Origin: Pontibacter roseus DSM 17521 | GTDB taxonomy: Bacteria; Bacteroidota; Bacteroidia; Cytophagales; Hymenobacteraceae | DNA length: 64,000 bases | Direction of reading: 5' to 3' | NCBI RefSeq assembly: GCF_000373265.1 | Contig: NZ_KB890762.1 | Location: 506,833-570,832 of the forward strand | Part shown: positions 54,759-62,572 of the stretch, in pieces | How the letters are laid out: each line of letters opens with the position of its first letter | How positions within the stretch are numbered: the stretch's first letter is position 1 | Position numbers and translations under genes: made by a program | Notes under the pieces: generated by a model | Told to the model about the DNA's origin: nothing | What the model saw: only the letters and a program-made list of their open reading frames with translations | The model's database searches: none

Positions 54759-55472
54759 CTAACGCTGGTATTTGCCCTGCGGGTCCTGCTGCTTCTCGAG
54801 CAGGGCGGCAATGAAGGTGGGCTCGGCCAGGCTCTCGTCCTTGCTCAGACTCTTATGCAAGTAGCGCCAGGCACTGCCATACTCGCGCAGGTAGTAAGAG
54901 TTGATGGCCAGCTTGTAGTAGATATCCGCCTTGTCAGGTGAGTAGGAGGCCGCTTTCTGCAGGAGTTTCCTGCTCTGCAGCAGGTCTTCGGGGTTGCTCT
55001 CCTCGTAGAACCGACCCAGGTGCGTGGTGGCCACATCGGTGAGCAGGCGGGGGTTGTCGTTGTCGCTGTCCAGCGCTTTGTACAGGATGAAGAGTGCTTT
55101 GTCAAACTCCTTCTGCTGTCCGTATACCAGTCCGTAGCCCCAGTACACGTCCTGATTGGTGCTATCCAAGAGCCAGGCGCGTCCGAAAAGATAGCTGGCG
55201 GAGTCTAGTTTCTCCTCATTGAAAGTACGCTTCGCCTCCATCACGTAATAGGTCGCCGCCAATTTACGGCTCTTGAAGCGCTTCACATCCCTCTGCAGCA
55301 ACTTCTGACGCTGCTGTTTTTCCTGCGTGGTTCTCGGCTTTGAAACCGTCACCACGTCTGACACAGTGAAATTTTGCTTGGGTTTCTGTTTGTTCTCGGT
55401 GAGGGCACTTTGGGAGTTGCAGGCGCCAAGACCCGCTGCTACGAAGCCGACTGCCAGTATCCAGAGTCGCAT
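54759..55472 (-). CDS. TPR lipoprotein (paralogue 2)
   Basis: 237 residues. Signal peptide with lipobox GLGAC (Cys18), a charged linker, then TPR-like units: FNEEKLDSASYLFGRAWLLDSTNQDVYWGYGLV, KLAINSYYLREYGSAWRYLHKSL, ending LLEKQQDPQGKYQR. It lines up with paralogue 1 over the whole C-terminal ~170 residues (FNE..xDxAxYxFxxAWLL...YW.xGLV), so the two arose by tandem duplication, one lipid-anchored and one soluble. Function unknown. Confidence 0.8.
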   Translation of the reverse strand: MRLWILAVGFVAAGLGACNSQSALTENKQKPKQNFTVSDVVTVSKPRTTQEKQQRQKLLQRDVKRFKSRKLAATYYVMEAKRTFNEEKLDSASYLFGRAWLLDSTNQDVYWGYGLVYGQQKEFDKALFILYKALDSDNDNPRLLTDVATTHLGRFYEESNPEDLLQSRKLLQKAASYSPDKADIYYKLAINSYYLREYGSAWRYLHKSLSKDESLAEPTFIAALLEKQQDPQGKYQR

Positions 55473-55591
55473 GTTGTGAAAGGTTGGTTTGGGTACTAAC
55501 GCCGGAGCAAGCCGAAAAGTGTGTCTTTGGGTGCAATTCCTGTGTGCTGACTTCAGGTAACTTTGGCTTGAAAGGACTTAACTACATACTG

Positions 55592-55613
55592 CTATACCTA
55601 ACCAGCTATACCT
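55592..55613 (-). repeat. Two CTATACCT copies 14 bases apart upstream of the TA module
   Basis: GCTATACCT occurs at 55591-55599 and 55605-55613, followed at once by the first GCGACAATTGAC repeat. Part of the window-wide motif family. Confidence 0.55.
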
Positions 55614-55714
55614 GCGACAATTGACAGCCTCACTAGCTCAGGAGGTAAATGGATAATTTTTAAACTTTTAAAGCGACAATTGACGTTATTTTAATGACAA
55701 CTTTCGTATATTTG
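55614..55714 (+). promoter_or_regulatory. Promoter and putative operators of the Xre/RES module
   Basis: GCGACAATTGAC is repeated exactly at 55614-55625 and 55673-55684 (59 bases apart), and a weaker ATGACAACTTT lies at about 55694. The -7 box TATATTTG is at 55707-55714, a perfect match 21 bases before the antitoxin ATG. The second repeat overlaps the -33 region, as expected for an operator that blocks the promoter. Autorepression by the antitoxin is inferred. Confidence 0.6.
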
Positions 55715-55735
55715 AAAAAGTAAAGACACACAGGT

Positions 55736-56164
55736 ATGGGACGCGCATTGAAACTAGAGGACAGCCTCAGTTACAAATTAATTGACGACAAGGATGTATT
55801 CATGCTCATCAGCACGGTACGCGAAGGTATTAAGTATGCCATGTTCCAGAACATCGCGGACAAAAGCCCCTTCAGCACGAGCGAATGGTCTAACTTCCTG
55901 CACCTGTCTGAGCGCACGTTCCAGCGTTACAAAAAGGAAAAGCGCAAGTTCGACCCGCTCCACTCGGAGAAGATTCTGGAGATAACACTGGTGTACAACA
56001 AGGGCATAGAAGTGTTTGGCGACAAGGCGAACTTCGATGCCTGGCTGGAGGCCAAAAACGTGGCGCTGGGCAGCATCCGGCCCAAGGAGCTGCTGGACAG
56101 CACTTTTGGCATCGGCCTGTTGCGCGACGAACTGACCCGCATAGAGCACGGTGTGCTGGCATGA
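55736..56164 (+). CDS. Xre/ParS-type antitoxin (MbcA-like)
   Basis: 142 residues. N-terminal Xre-like HTH (LHLSERTFQRYKKEKRKFDPLHSEKIL), then the DUF2384/MbcA-ParS-Xre toxin-binding domain (about 75-142; EVFGDKANFDAWLEAKNVALGSIRPKELLDS). Binds and neutralises the RES toxin and probably represses its own promoter. The ATG lies in CAGGTATG. Its stop overlaps the toxin start by four bases (ATGA, 56161-56164), typical of coupled toxin-antitoxin genes. Confidence 0.92.
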   Translation: MGRALKLEDSLSYKLIDDKDVFMLISTVREGIKYAMFQNIADKSPFSTSEWSNFLHLSERTFQRYKKEKRKFDPLHSEKILEITLVYNKGIEVFGDKANFDAWLEAKNVALGSIRPKELLDSTFGIGLLRDELTRIEHGVLA

Positions 56165-56622
56165 GGGTATACCGCCTGAGCAAAGGATTGTACCGCAACG
56201 ACCTCTCCGGAAAGGGAGCCGAGCTGGCGGGAGGCCGCTGGAACAGCAAAGGCATCGCCATGCTGTATACCAGTGAGTCTATCGCGCTCTGCACCGTAGA
56301 GGTGGCCGTTCACATGCCGCTCGGCATCGTGCCAAAAGATTACCACTTGGTGCACATTACGCTTCCAGACGATGTGCCGATGAAAGAAGTGACTGAAGAC
56401 AGCCTGCCCACCACCTGGAAATCGTTTCCCCACCCGAACATCACGCAGGAGATTGGCGATGCCTTTGTCCTGGAAACAGAGTTCCTGGTGATGAAGGTGC
56501 CTTCTGCCACGGTGCAAGGTACGCACAACTACCTCATCAACCCTAGGCACCGGGATTTCGGGAAGGTACAGGTCGCGGCTACAGAGCCCTTTGAGTTCGA
56601 TAAGCGGCTTTTCGTCAAATAA
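56161..56622 (+). CDS. RES-domain toxin (NAD+-degrading)
   Basis: 153 residues. RES domain: RVYRLSK, GGRWNSKG (Arg26), MLYTSES (Tyr36), TVEVAVH (Glu48), and a late NPRH segment. RES toxins have an ADP-ribosyltransferase-like fold and deplete NAD+, arresting growth. The key Arg, Tyr and Glu are present, so it is probably active. Directly coupled to the Xre antitoxin; no third gene. Confidence 0.92.
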   Translation: MRVYRLSKGLYRNDLSGKGAELAGGRWNSKGIAMLYTSESIALCTVEVAVHMPLGIVPKDYHLVHITLPDDVPMKEVTEDSLPTTWKSFPHPNITQEIGDAFVLETEFLVMKVPSATVQGTHNYLINPRHRDFGKVQVAATEPFEFDKRLFVK

Positions 56623-56631
56623 CCAATATCC

Positions 56632-58011
56632 TTACTGCAAATCATAGGTGGTGCCCATTTCCGCGATAGTCACTGGCCAGCCTAGTGTGTCCGTTATTTT
56701 GAGTCGGAAAGCCTCCAGAGCCTGCGCTTCCCCATGGTTGAGGAATATCCGCTGCGGCGCATCTTTCAAGTGACTGAGCCACCATAACAGGTCCGATTGG
56801 TCCCCATGGGCGGAAAGCGTAGAGATTTGCCGCACTTCCGCCTTCACCTGGTAGTAGCGGCCCTGCATTTTCAATTCGGTTGCGCCGCTGCGCAGGAGGT
56901 TACCCCGGGTACCCGGCGCCTGAAACCCTACCAGCAGCACCGTGTTCTGGCTGTCGCCCAGCAAGCGCTCCAGGTAGTGCATCACACGGCCACCCGTTAC
57001 CATTCCGCTTCCGGCAATCACGATTTTTGGACCCTGCTTATCCAACACGTGCATCGATTGTACGTAATCCCGAATGACGTGCACGTTGTGCATCATGGTG
57101 CGGCACTCGGCATCGGAGAGACTGTGCCAGTCGCGGTACCGTAGGTATAGCTCCGTCACGTCAATGCCCATGGGGGTGTCCAGGTAGATAGGTATAGCCG
57201 GTATGCTGCCATCCTCGCGCAACGTGTTGAGCAAGAGCAGCAGCTCCTGGGCCCGCTCCACAGCAAAACTCGGAATCACCAGCACACCGCCTTTCGCCAC
57301 TGTATGGTGGACGATTTCCTGCAATTCATCATAGGGCGAAGTCTGGGCATGCAGCCTGTCCCCGTAAGTGGATTCCAGCACCACGTAGTCAGCTTCCTGC
57401 ACGAAAGCGGGCGGCTCCATGAGGATAGGCTGTCGCCGGCCCAGGTCGCCGGAAAAGACGAATTTGCGCCCCTGGCACTTGAGCTCCACAAACACCGACC
57501 CGAGTATATGCCCACTCTTGCGGAAGCAAAACGAGAAATCCTCATTGATAACCACCCATTCCCCGTCATCATAAGTCTCGAACAAGGGCATGGTCATCTC
57601 CACATCGCCCGAGGTATAGAGCGGCTTGGCCGGGTGGTGCTTGGAATACCCTTTGCGGTTGGCTGCAGCAGCGTCCTCTTCCTGTATTTTGGCGCTGTCC
57701 AAGAGAATGATGTTGGTTACATCACGTGTAGGCGGGGTAGCATAGATAGGGCCATTGTATCCATTTTGAACCAGCACGGGCAGATAACCGCAGTGGTCCA
57801 GGTGGCCATGCGTCAGGATAACGGCGTCCAGTTCATCCGGGTCTACGCGCAGCTTTTGCCAGTTTAGGAGCCGGAGTTGTTTCAGCCCTTGGAAGAGGCC
57901 ACAGTCTATGAGGACCTGGTGCCTGTCCGTCTTAACCAGGATTTTGGAACCGGTGACAGTGCCGGCACCGCCAAGAAACTTGATTTGGATGGGAGAGGGT
58001 TTCTGGAGCAT
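56632..58011 (-). CDS. Beta-CASP metallo-beta-lactamase-fold RNase
   Basis: 459 residues. Metal-binding THGHLDH (His68, His70, Asp72, His73), later GHILGS and SGDLGR, beta-CASP block with PSFAVERAQELL, SGMVTGGR and LSAHGDQ, ending FLNHGE. This is the bacterial CPSF-73-like class of nucleases/exonucleases acting on RNA, cytoplasmic. Physiological substrate not known. Tail-to-tail with the RES toxin gene (only 9 bases apart). Confidence 0.92.
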   Translation of the reverse strand: MLQKPSPIQIKFLGGAGTVTGSKILVKTDRHQVLIDCGLFQGLKQLRLLNWQKLRVDPDELDAVILTHGHLDHCGYLPVLVQNGYNGPIYATPPTRDVTNIILLDSAKIQEEDAAAANRKGYSKHHPAKPLYTSGDVEMTMPLFETYDDGEWVVINEDFSFCFRKSGHILGSVFVELKCQGRKFVFSGDLGRRQPILMEPPAFVQEADYVVLESTYGDRLHAQTSPYDELQEIVHHTVAKGGVLVIPSFAVERAQELLLLLNTLREDGSIPAIPIYLDTPMGIDVTELYLRYRDWHSLSDAECRTMMHNVHVIRDYVQSMHVLDKQGPKIVIAGSGMVTGGRVMHYLERLLGDSQNTVLLVGFQAPGTRGNLLRSGATELKMQGRYYQVKAEVRQISTLSAHGDQSDLLWWLSHLKDAPQRIFLNHGEAQALEAFRLKITDTLGWPVTIAEMGTTYDLQ

Positions 58012-58049
58012 AGTTTTTTAGTTAGGGGCAGACGAGGTATAGCAATGGT

Positions 58050-58078
58050 CAAACCTAATGTATGAAAATCCTTTCATA
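58050..58078 (-). promoter_or_regulatory. -7 box of the beta-CASP gene and adjacent palindrome
   Basis: TAGGTTTG on the minus strand (58050-58057) is a perfect -7 match 38 bases before the start. Next to it TATGAAA (58061-58067) pairs with TTTCATA (58072-58078), a perfect 7-base inverted repeat with a 4-base spacer, at the position of the -33 region. Possible operator shared by the divergent NPP gene. Confidence 0.45.
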
Positions 58079-58164
58079 TATAGAATGTATCATCATACAA
58101 TCAGGACAATACGACACATATAAGGAGTAGGAAGGGCGGATTTAACGATGAAATAACACGCAGG

Positions 58165-58197
58165 TTTGTAACAATAACTGCAATCGGAGTAACTTTG
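58165..58197 (+). promoter_or_regulatory. Consensus promoter of the NPP-type gene, leaderless geometry
   Basis: TTTG (58165-58168), 21-base spacer, TAACTTTG (58190-58197): both Bacteroidota elements present. The ATG is at 58203, five bases after the -7 box, so transcription would start within about two bases of it. Confidence 0.65.
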
Positions 58198-58202
58198 CAG
58201 GT

Positions 58203-59459
58203 ATGAAATCATTCCTTATTGTTTTAGCCTGCGTACTCAGCCAAACCCTGGCAGTTGCGCAGGTGGATACCACGCAGCGCGTAGCGCCTAACAGAAAAAA
58301 CAGCCCGGAGCAGCAGCAGAAGCCGTACGTCATTCTTATCTCGGCAGATGGCTTCCGCTACGATTATGCCGATAAATACCAGGCCAAGAACCTGCTGGCG
58401 CTGCGGGAGCAGGGGGTGCAGGCAGAATCCATGGTTCCTGCCTTTCCTACCAAGACATTCCCCAACCATTATTCCATTGTGACAGGCCTATACCCGGCGC
58501 ACCACGGCCTGGTGAACAACTATTTCTATGACCCGCAGCGGAAGGAGTCCTATTCCATGCGTGAACGCAGTAAGGTGGAAGACGGCAGATGGTATGGCGG
58601 CACTCCGCTATGGGTACTGGCCGAGCAGCAACAGATGCTGTCGGCGAGCTTTTTCTGGGTAGGTTCCGAGGCGCCCATACAAGGTATACTGCCCACTTAC
58701 CACTACCAGTATAGCGAGGTGATGCCGATGGAGAAGCGTATACAAACCGTGGTAGACTGGCTAAACCTGCCAGAGGAGCGCCGGCCGCACCTCATCACTT
58801 TTTACCTGCCGGAGGTGGACCACGCCGGCCACCGCTACGGGCCCGACGCCCCGGAGACCAAACAAGCCGTGCAAGAACTAGACACCCACATGAAGCAGCT
58901 GACCGATGCCGTGGCGACTACTGGCCTGCCAGTCAACTTCATTTTCGTGTCGGACCATGGCATGCTGCACATCGACACCGAGAACACGTTGCCGCTTCCT
59001 GCTGCTATCGACACGGCCAAGTTTATGGTATCAGGTGGAGGCATGGTGGTGGAACTGCACGCCAAAAACAAAAAAGCCATCCGAAGCACCTACAGGCAAT
59101 TGAAGGAAGAGGCGACTAAGTACCAGGTATACAGGAAGAAGAACATGCCGCGACACTTGCGCTACGGCAAGAAGGATGACAGGTATGGCCGCATTGGTGA
59201 CATCCTACTCTTGTCAGATGCCCCAAAGGTTTTCCATTTCTCTTCGCGCAAACCCTCACCGGGCACGCATGGCTACGATGCCTGCCAAGTGAAAGAAATG
59301 CACGCCACTTTCTACGCCTGGGGCCCAGCCTTCAGGAAAGGGGTGAAAGTGCCCACGTTTGAGAATGTGGAGGTATACCCACTTATTGCCAAGCTATTAG
59401 GCCTGACCTTTGACCACAAGATTGACGGCAAAGGGAAGCTTTTGAAAGAAGTACTGTAG
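58203..59459 (+). CDS. Nucleotide pyrophosphatase/phosphodiesterase (NPP), alkaline-phosphatase superfamily
   Basis: 418 residues. Signal peptide ends after LAVAQ (residue 20). Metal-binding Asp49 in SADGFR and nucleophile Thr85 in PTKTFPNHY, the classical NPP signature; further metal ligands in PEVDHAGH and VSDHGM, and the late GTHGYD. Hydrolyses nucleotide or phospholipid phosphodiesters outside the inner membrane. Exact substrate unknown. The start lies in CAGGTATG, part of the dispersed motif, directly after a -7 box. Confidence 0.95.
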   Translation: MKSFLIVLACVLSQTLAVAQVDTTQRVAPNRKNSPEQQQKPYVILISADGFRYDYADKYQAKNLLALREQGVQAESMVPAFPTKTFPNHYSIVTGLYPAHHGLVNNYFYDPQRKESYSMRERSKVEDGRWYGGTPLWVLAEQQQMLSASFFWVGSEAPIQGILPTYHYQYSEVMPMEKRIQTVVDWLNLPEERRPHLITFYLPEVDHAGHRYGPDAPETKQAVQELDTHMKQLTDAVATTGLPVNFIFVSDHGMLHIDTENTLPLPAAIDTAKFMVSGGGMVVELHAKNKKAIRSTYRQLKEEATKYQVYRKKNMPRHLRYGKKDDRYGRIGDILLLSDAPKVFHFSSRKPSPGTHGYDACQVKEMHATFYAWGPAFRKGVKVPTFENVEVYPLIAKLLGLTFDHKIDGKGKLLKEVL

Positions 59460-59478
59460 CCTAGATACACATGAAAAA

Positions 59479-59510
59479 AAGCCTGCCTAAACTTATGTCT
59501 GGGCAGGCTT
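59479..59510. terminator. Terminator between the NPP and beta-barrel genes
   Basis: AAGCCTGCC (59479-59487) pairs with GGCAGGCTT (59502-59510), with a 14-base loop. A run on the left, T-rich on the right; can serve both convergent genes. Confidence 0.75.
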
Positions 59511-59531
59511 CTTCTTTTCATGTGCTATACC

Positions 59532-60131
59532 TTAGCGGTTCGCTCTACCCGGCAGGTATATCTGGAAACCCAAACCGAGGGAAAGACCAGAAGTAGCCGT
59601 ACCAATGGAGATATCGGCGCTGGTGCGGGTGTAGTTGAGCGTCCCTTCCAGGGCTACATGGCTCGCCACAAAGTGCGCATATCCTGCTCTTAACCCCAAT
59701 ACAGAACCGAATATTCGGTCACCGTCGCTGTCCTTCAGGGAGCTGCCGGCAAAGCCCGCCACCGCCTCTCCAAACCAGCGGTGCGTGGGTGCGGCTCCCT
59801 CGGGGAAGTAGTAGCGGGCAAAGGGGGTCAGGCCATAGCTGAAGTTCTCTCCACCATCATAAAACTGGAGTCCCAACTGCGCCTGCGCGCCTATGGCGGC
59901 ATTATCACTGATGAAGAATCCTGCTCTCGGCTCAATGGCCAACTGAAAAGTCTCGGATTTGAAGTTGTAACCTAGGGAGCCGATGGTGGCGCCCACCAGC
60001 CAGTTACCTTGCTGTATGGCATCCCCGGCCACTGGTGCCGTCGTTTGCGGTCTGCTGATGTCCACGTCCTGCGCAAAGGCGCCGGTTACCAGGAAAAACA
60101 GAAAAAAAGGAATGAGAAGAAATCGTTTCAT
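59532..60131 (-). CDS. Outer-membrane beta-barrel protein
   Basis: 199 residues from MKRFLLIPFFLFFLVTGAFAQ (signal peptide); the frame opens 15 bases earlier. The mature part alternates hydrophobic/polar as in an OmpW/OmpX-size eight-strand barrel (NWLVGATIGSLGYNF, AGFFISDNAAIGAQAQLGLQF, YGLTPFARYYF, LGLGFQIYLPG). Role unknown. An 8-bp AT-rich palindrome lies 30 bases upstream. Confidence 0.78.
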   Translation of the reverse strand: MKRFLLIPFFLFFLVTGAFAQDVDISRPQTTAPVAGDAIQQGNWLVGATIGSLGYNFKSETFQLAIEPRAGFFISDNAAIGAQAQLGLQFYDGGENFSYGLTPFARYYFPEGAAPTHRWFGEAVAGFAGSSLKDSDGDRIFGSVLGLRAGYAHFVASHVALEGTLNYTRTSADISIGTATSGLSLGLGFQIYLPGRANR

Positions 60132-60161
60132 AGTCGTAGGCCTCATAGATTGAATAAGAAT

Positions 60162-60182
60162 TATTGTATTATTTATACAATA
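60162..60182 (-). promoter_or_regulatory. AT-rich palindrome upstream of the beta-barrel gene
   Basis: 8-base arms: TATTGTAT (60162-60169) pairs with ATACAATA (60175-60182), spacer TATTT, centred 40 bases before the start codon. Candidate operator; no -7 match found beside it. Confidence 0.4.
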
Positions 60183-60332
60183 TTGAACGAAACCTACATA
60201 TCATAGTTAGGAAATTCACGTTAATAATCTAATTTACAATACTTTGGGCGTCTGTAACATGAATGCCTATACCTGCAAGTGACCATCTTATCGAAAGGGA
60301 TTTGGATGCAGGAAAAGCCAGCGCTTACCCAT

Positions 60333-60378
60333 AAAACCAGAAGGAGCAGCCTGTGAATGGGCTGCTCCTTCTGGTTTT
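60333..60378 (-). terminator. Terminator of the amidase gene (overlaps its stop codon)
   Basis: Perfect 19-bp stem AAAACCAGAAGGAGCAGCC (60333-60351) with 60360-60378, loop TGTGAATG. It begins within the amidase stop codon and ends in a T run on the minus strand. Longest perfect stem in the window. Confidence 0.88.
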
Positions 60379-61438
60379 ACTTGGAAGTATAATCGGACAA
60401 AAGGCCTTCGTAAATCCAGTTGGCGAGGGCTTGCCGGTTGTCTGCTATGACGAAGCGTCGCTGGTCTTTGTCGTTGCGGATGTTGCCAAGCTCGATGAAT
60501 ACGGTAGGGGGATGGCTGTACTTAATCACATAGAGGCTACTGCGTTGCGACACATTGCCCGAGTAATCGCGGTTGGGCTGATAGCGCCTGTATTTCGACG
60601 TGAAGGTTTGGTGGATGTTCTTGGCCAACTGCTCCCCATCACGGCTGTTTTCATGGTGGTAGAAGAACACATCAATGTTCTGGCTTTCGCTGCGGCTGTC
60701 TACGTGTATGGACAGCATGCGCTGGTAGGCCCCTTTGTGTTTCGAGTATAGGCTGTTGACTGCCTCGGTGCGCTGGCGCAGACGGGCACTGTGGTTGAGC
60801 GGAACCTTCTTGTTCGGGTAGGCCACCTCGTCCCAGTCCATCTTCAGCACACCCTCATCACGGATGCCATCATCCGGGTCTTGCAGAATCATGTAGACGG
60901 TGGCGCCATGCTCCATCAGCACCCGTGCCAGGCGTATGGTGACATCATAGGCGTACTCGTCTTCGGCCAGGTCGTTGGAGCCATACTTGCCTACGGCCCC
61001 CGGGTCAGGCCCGCCGTGACCAGCAGAGAGGTAGTATACCGCCCCCTGCAGCTTCTGGGACTTTATTTCCACCCGCTCATACTTCTCGCCAAAAAGTGGC
61101 ATGGTGAGCACTCTGGCAGCTAATTTCTTCTCGGGCTCGGCGGCCTTATATTCAGGAGATACACCCGTCTTGTCTGGGGCAGAGGACGCTGCAGGAAGCA
61201 CATACTCCTTGCCTGCAATCAGGCCATTGTCCTTTCCGAAGCGTTCCTTGTTGAGTTCCATGAATCTGCTCAAATGCTCGGAGGGGCTGAGACCGTGGCG
61301 TCGGAGCAGGGTATAGATGCCATCGCCGGGCATAGCCACGACCTGGAGACTCGGGCTCTGTCCGAAGGTATGGAAGCAGACAAGGAAGAAGAGGAGGTTG
61401 AGAGTAATCGTACGCAAAGCAATAAATTTTACCGGCAT
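60377..61438 (-). CDS. N-acetylmuramoyl-L-alanine amidase with LysM-like domain
   Basis: 353 residues. Signal peptide ~27, a LysM-like repeat (about 33-85; VVAMPGDGIYTLLRRHGLS...GLIAGKEYVLP), then Amidase_3 (about 130-345): zinc ligands in LSAGHGGPDPG, LAEDEYAYD and MLSIHVDS, and catalytic Glu in FIELGNIRN. Cleaves the peptide from peptidoglycan glycan, typically during cell separation. Single gene with a strong terminator. Confidence 0.94.
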   Translation of the reverse strand: MPVKFIALRTITLNLLFFLVCFHTFGQSPSLQVVAMPGDGIYTLLRRHGLSPSEHLSRFMELNKERFGKDNGLIAGKEYVLPAASSAPDKTGVSPEYKAAEPEKKLAARVLTMPLFGEKYERVEIKSQKLQGAVYYLSAGHGGPDPGAVGKYGSNDLAEDEYAYDVTIRLARVLMEHGATVYMILQDPDDGIRDEGVLKMDWDEVAYPNKKVPLNHSARLRQRTEAVNSLYSKHKGAYQRMLSIHVDSRSESQNIDVFFYHHENSRDGEQLAKNIHQTFTSKYRRYQPNRDYSGNVSQRSSLYVIKYSHPPTVFIELGNIRNDKDQRRFVIADNRQALANWIYEGLLSDYTSK

Positions 61439-61733
61439 ATATTCTGAATCCGATATTAGTAAAAAAGGGTGAGGGATAAAAGAGATTCTTTAAATACTGC
61501 TAAAAATACAGGTATAGCTATATAAAAAACACCTAATGTAAAAGGACATACGAAACCGCTGCTTATGGGTTGGAGCATCAGGTAGGCTTTGGTTGGCAAC
61601 GATATAGCATCCCTTTATAAAATGCATAGCATCAGTCATTTATTTATCTCTTTTATTTCAGTAGCAGCCACAGTACCACTTGCCTGGTCAATAGTGAAAA
61701 AGAGGCATGATGCGTTGGGTACCCGTGGCTGGT

Positions 61734-62489
61734 TTAGTCCATCTTGAACAAATTCATTTCATTCCAGCTGATGCCATTTCTGCCTGCCTCGTCCGGGTAG
61801 AGGGTCATCACCTTGTCCGATTGCCATACCTGTTTGGTGTCGATGTCCATAATTGAAAGACAGCCGGTAAACCCAGCGCCGGTGTCTAGGAGCCAGACGT
61901 TTCCCATCTGCAGCGGGGTAGTCTGCTTTCGGTTCAGCAGGAAGGTGGGCGTGTGGCCAATGTAGACTTCTTTGTAGGTTGTGACGGTGGCATCCTGCTG
62001 CTGCGAGAATCTTGTAAAGCGCTCCTCCACGAAGCCTCTGCTCCAGAGCAGGGTATAGACTGTCGACATCTCGATGGCTTGTTCTATGTCGAAGCCGGCA
62101 TGAACGCAGAGGATGTTGTCTTCGGTAACATGGTATAGCTTTGCGCGCTGCAGCAGTCGCAAGTGCTTGGGGGGCATACCTGTGCCATGTCCGTAGGAGG
62201 CAACGGTAGCCGTGCCCCCCTGCCGCAGCCAAGCCTGCTGCACCCTATCGTTGCCTGCCATTTTGCCTGAATAGAATTCCAACGCCCACTGGTCGTGGTT
62301 GCCGAGCAGGTATACCAGGTGCTTTAACGTCAGCAGCAAATCTATGCTCTCTTTCGTCTCCGACCAGCCATCCACTACATCCCCCAGGAAAATCAGCTGG
62401 TCATTATCCTTATCAAAACTACAACGCTCCAAGCACTGCACCAGTGCTTTGTAACCACCATGGCTATCGGATGTAACGAACCGCTTCAT
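61734..62489 (-). CDS. Metallophosphoesterase (PPP-type serine/threonine phosphatase-like)
   Basis: 251 residues. Calcineurin-like motifs: Asp8 and His10 in SDSHGG, Asp37 in LGDVVDG, Asn64-His65-Asp66 in LLGNHDQW, later IGHTPT with its metal-binding His, and LDTGAGF. Resembles lambda-phosphatase/PrpA-type protein phosphatases or symmetrical Ap4A hydrolase; the substrate is uncertain. Cytoplasmic. Confidence 0.92.
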   Translation of the reverse strand: MKRFVTSDSHGGYKALVQCLERCSFDKDNDQLIFLGDVVDGWSETKESIDLLLTLKHLVYLLGNHDQWALEFYSGKMAGNDRVQQAWLRQGGTATVASYGHGTGMPPKHLRLLQRAKLYHVTEDNILCVHAGFDIEQAIEMSTVYTLLWSRGFVEERFTRFSQQQDATVTTYKEVYIGHTPTFLLNRKQTTPLQMGNVWLLDTGAGFTGCLSIMDIDTKQVWQSDKVMTLYPDEAGRNGISWNEMNLFKMD

Positions 62490-62572
62490 ACTGTCAAAAG
62501 ATTACATTATGGGCTATACCTTCATCTATAAATACGGTACAGCTTTGTGCTTGGCGGGGCTGGCCAATCATG

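Noticed and set aside
55473..56622. Toxin-antitoxin pair as part of a larger defence island or mobile element
   Set aside because: Neighbours are ordinary chromosomal genes, with no integrase, transposase, direct flanking repeats or tRNA attachment site seen.
61622..61747. 41-codon frame on the plus strand with a hydrophobic middle in the 295-base gap after the amidase gene
   Set aside because: No recognisable promoter or conserved pattern, and its end overlaps the phosphatase gene on the other strand; may be chance.
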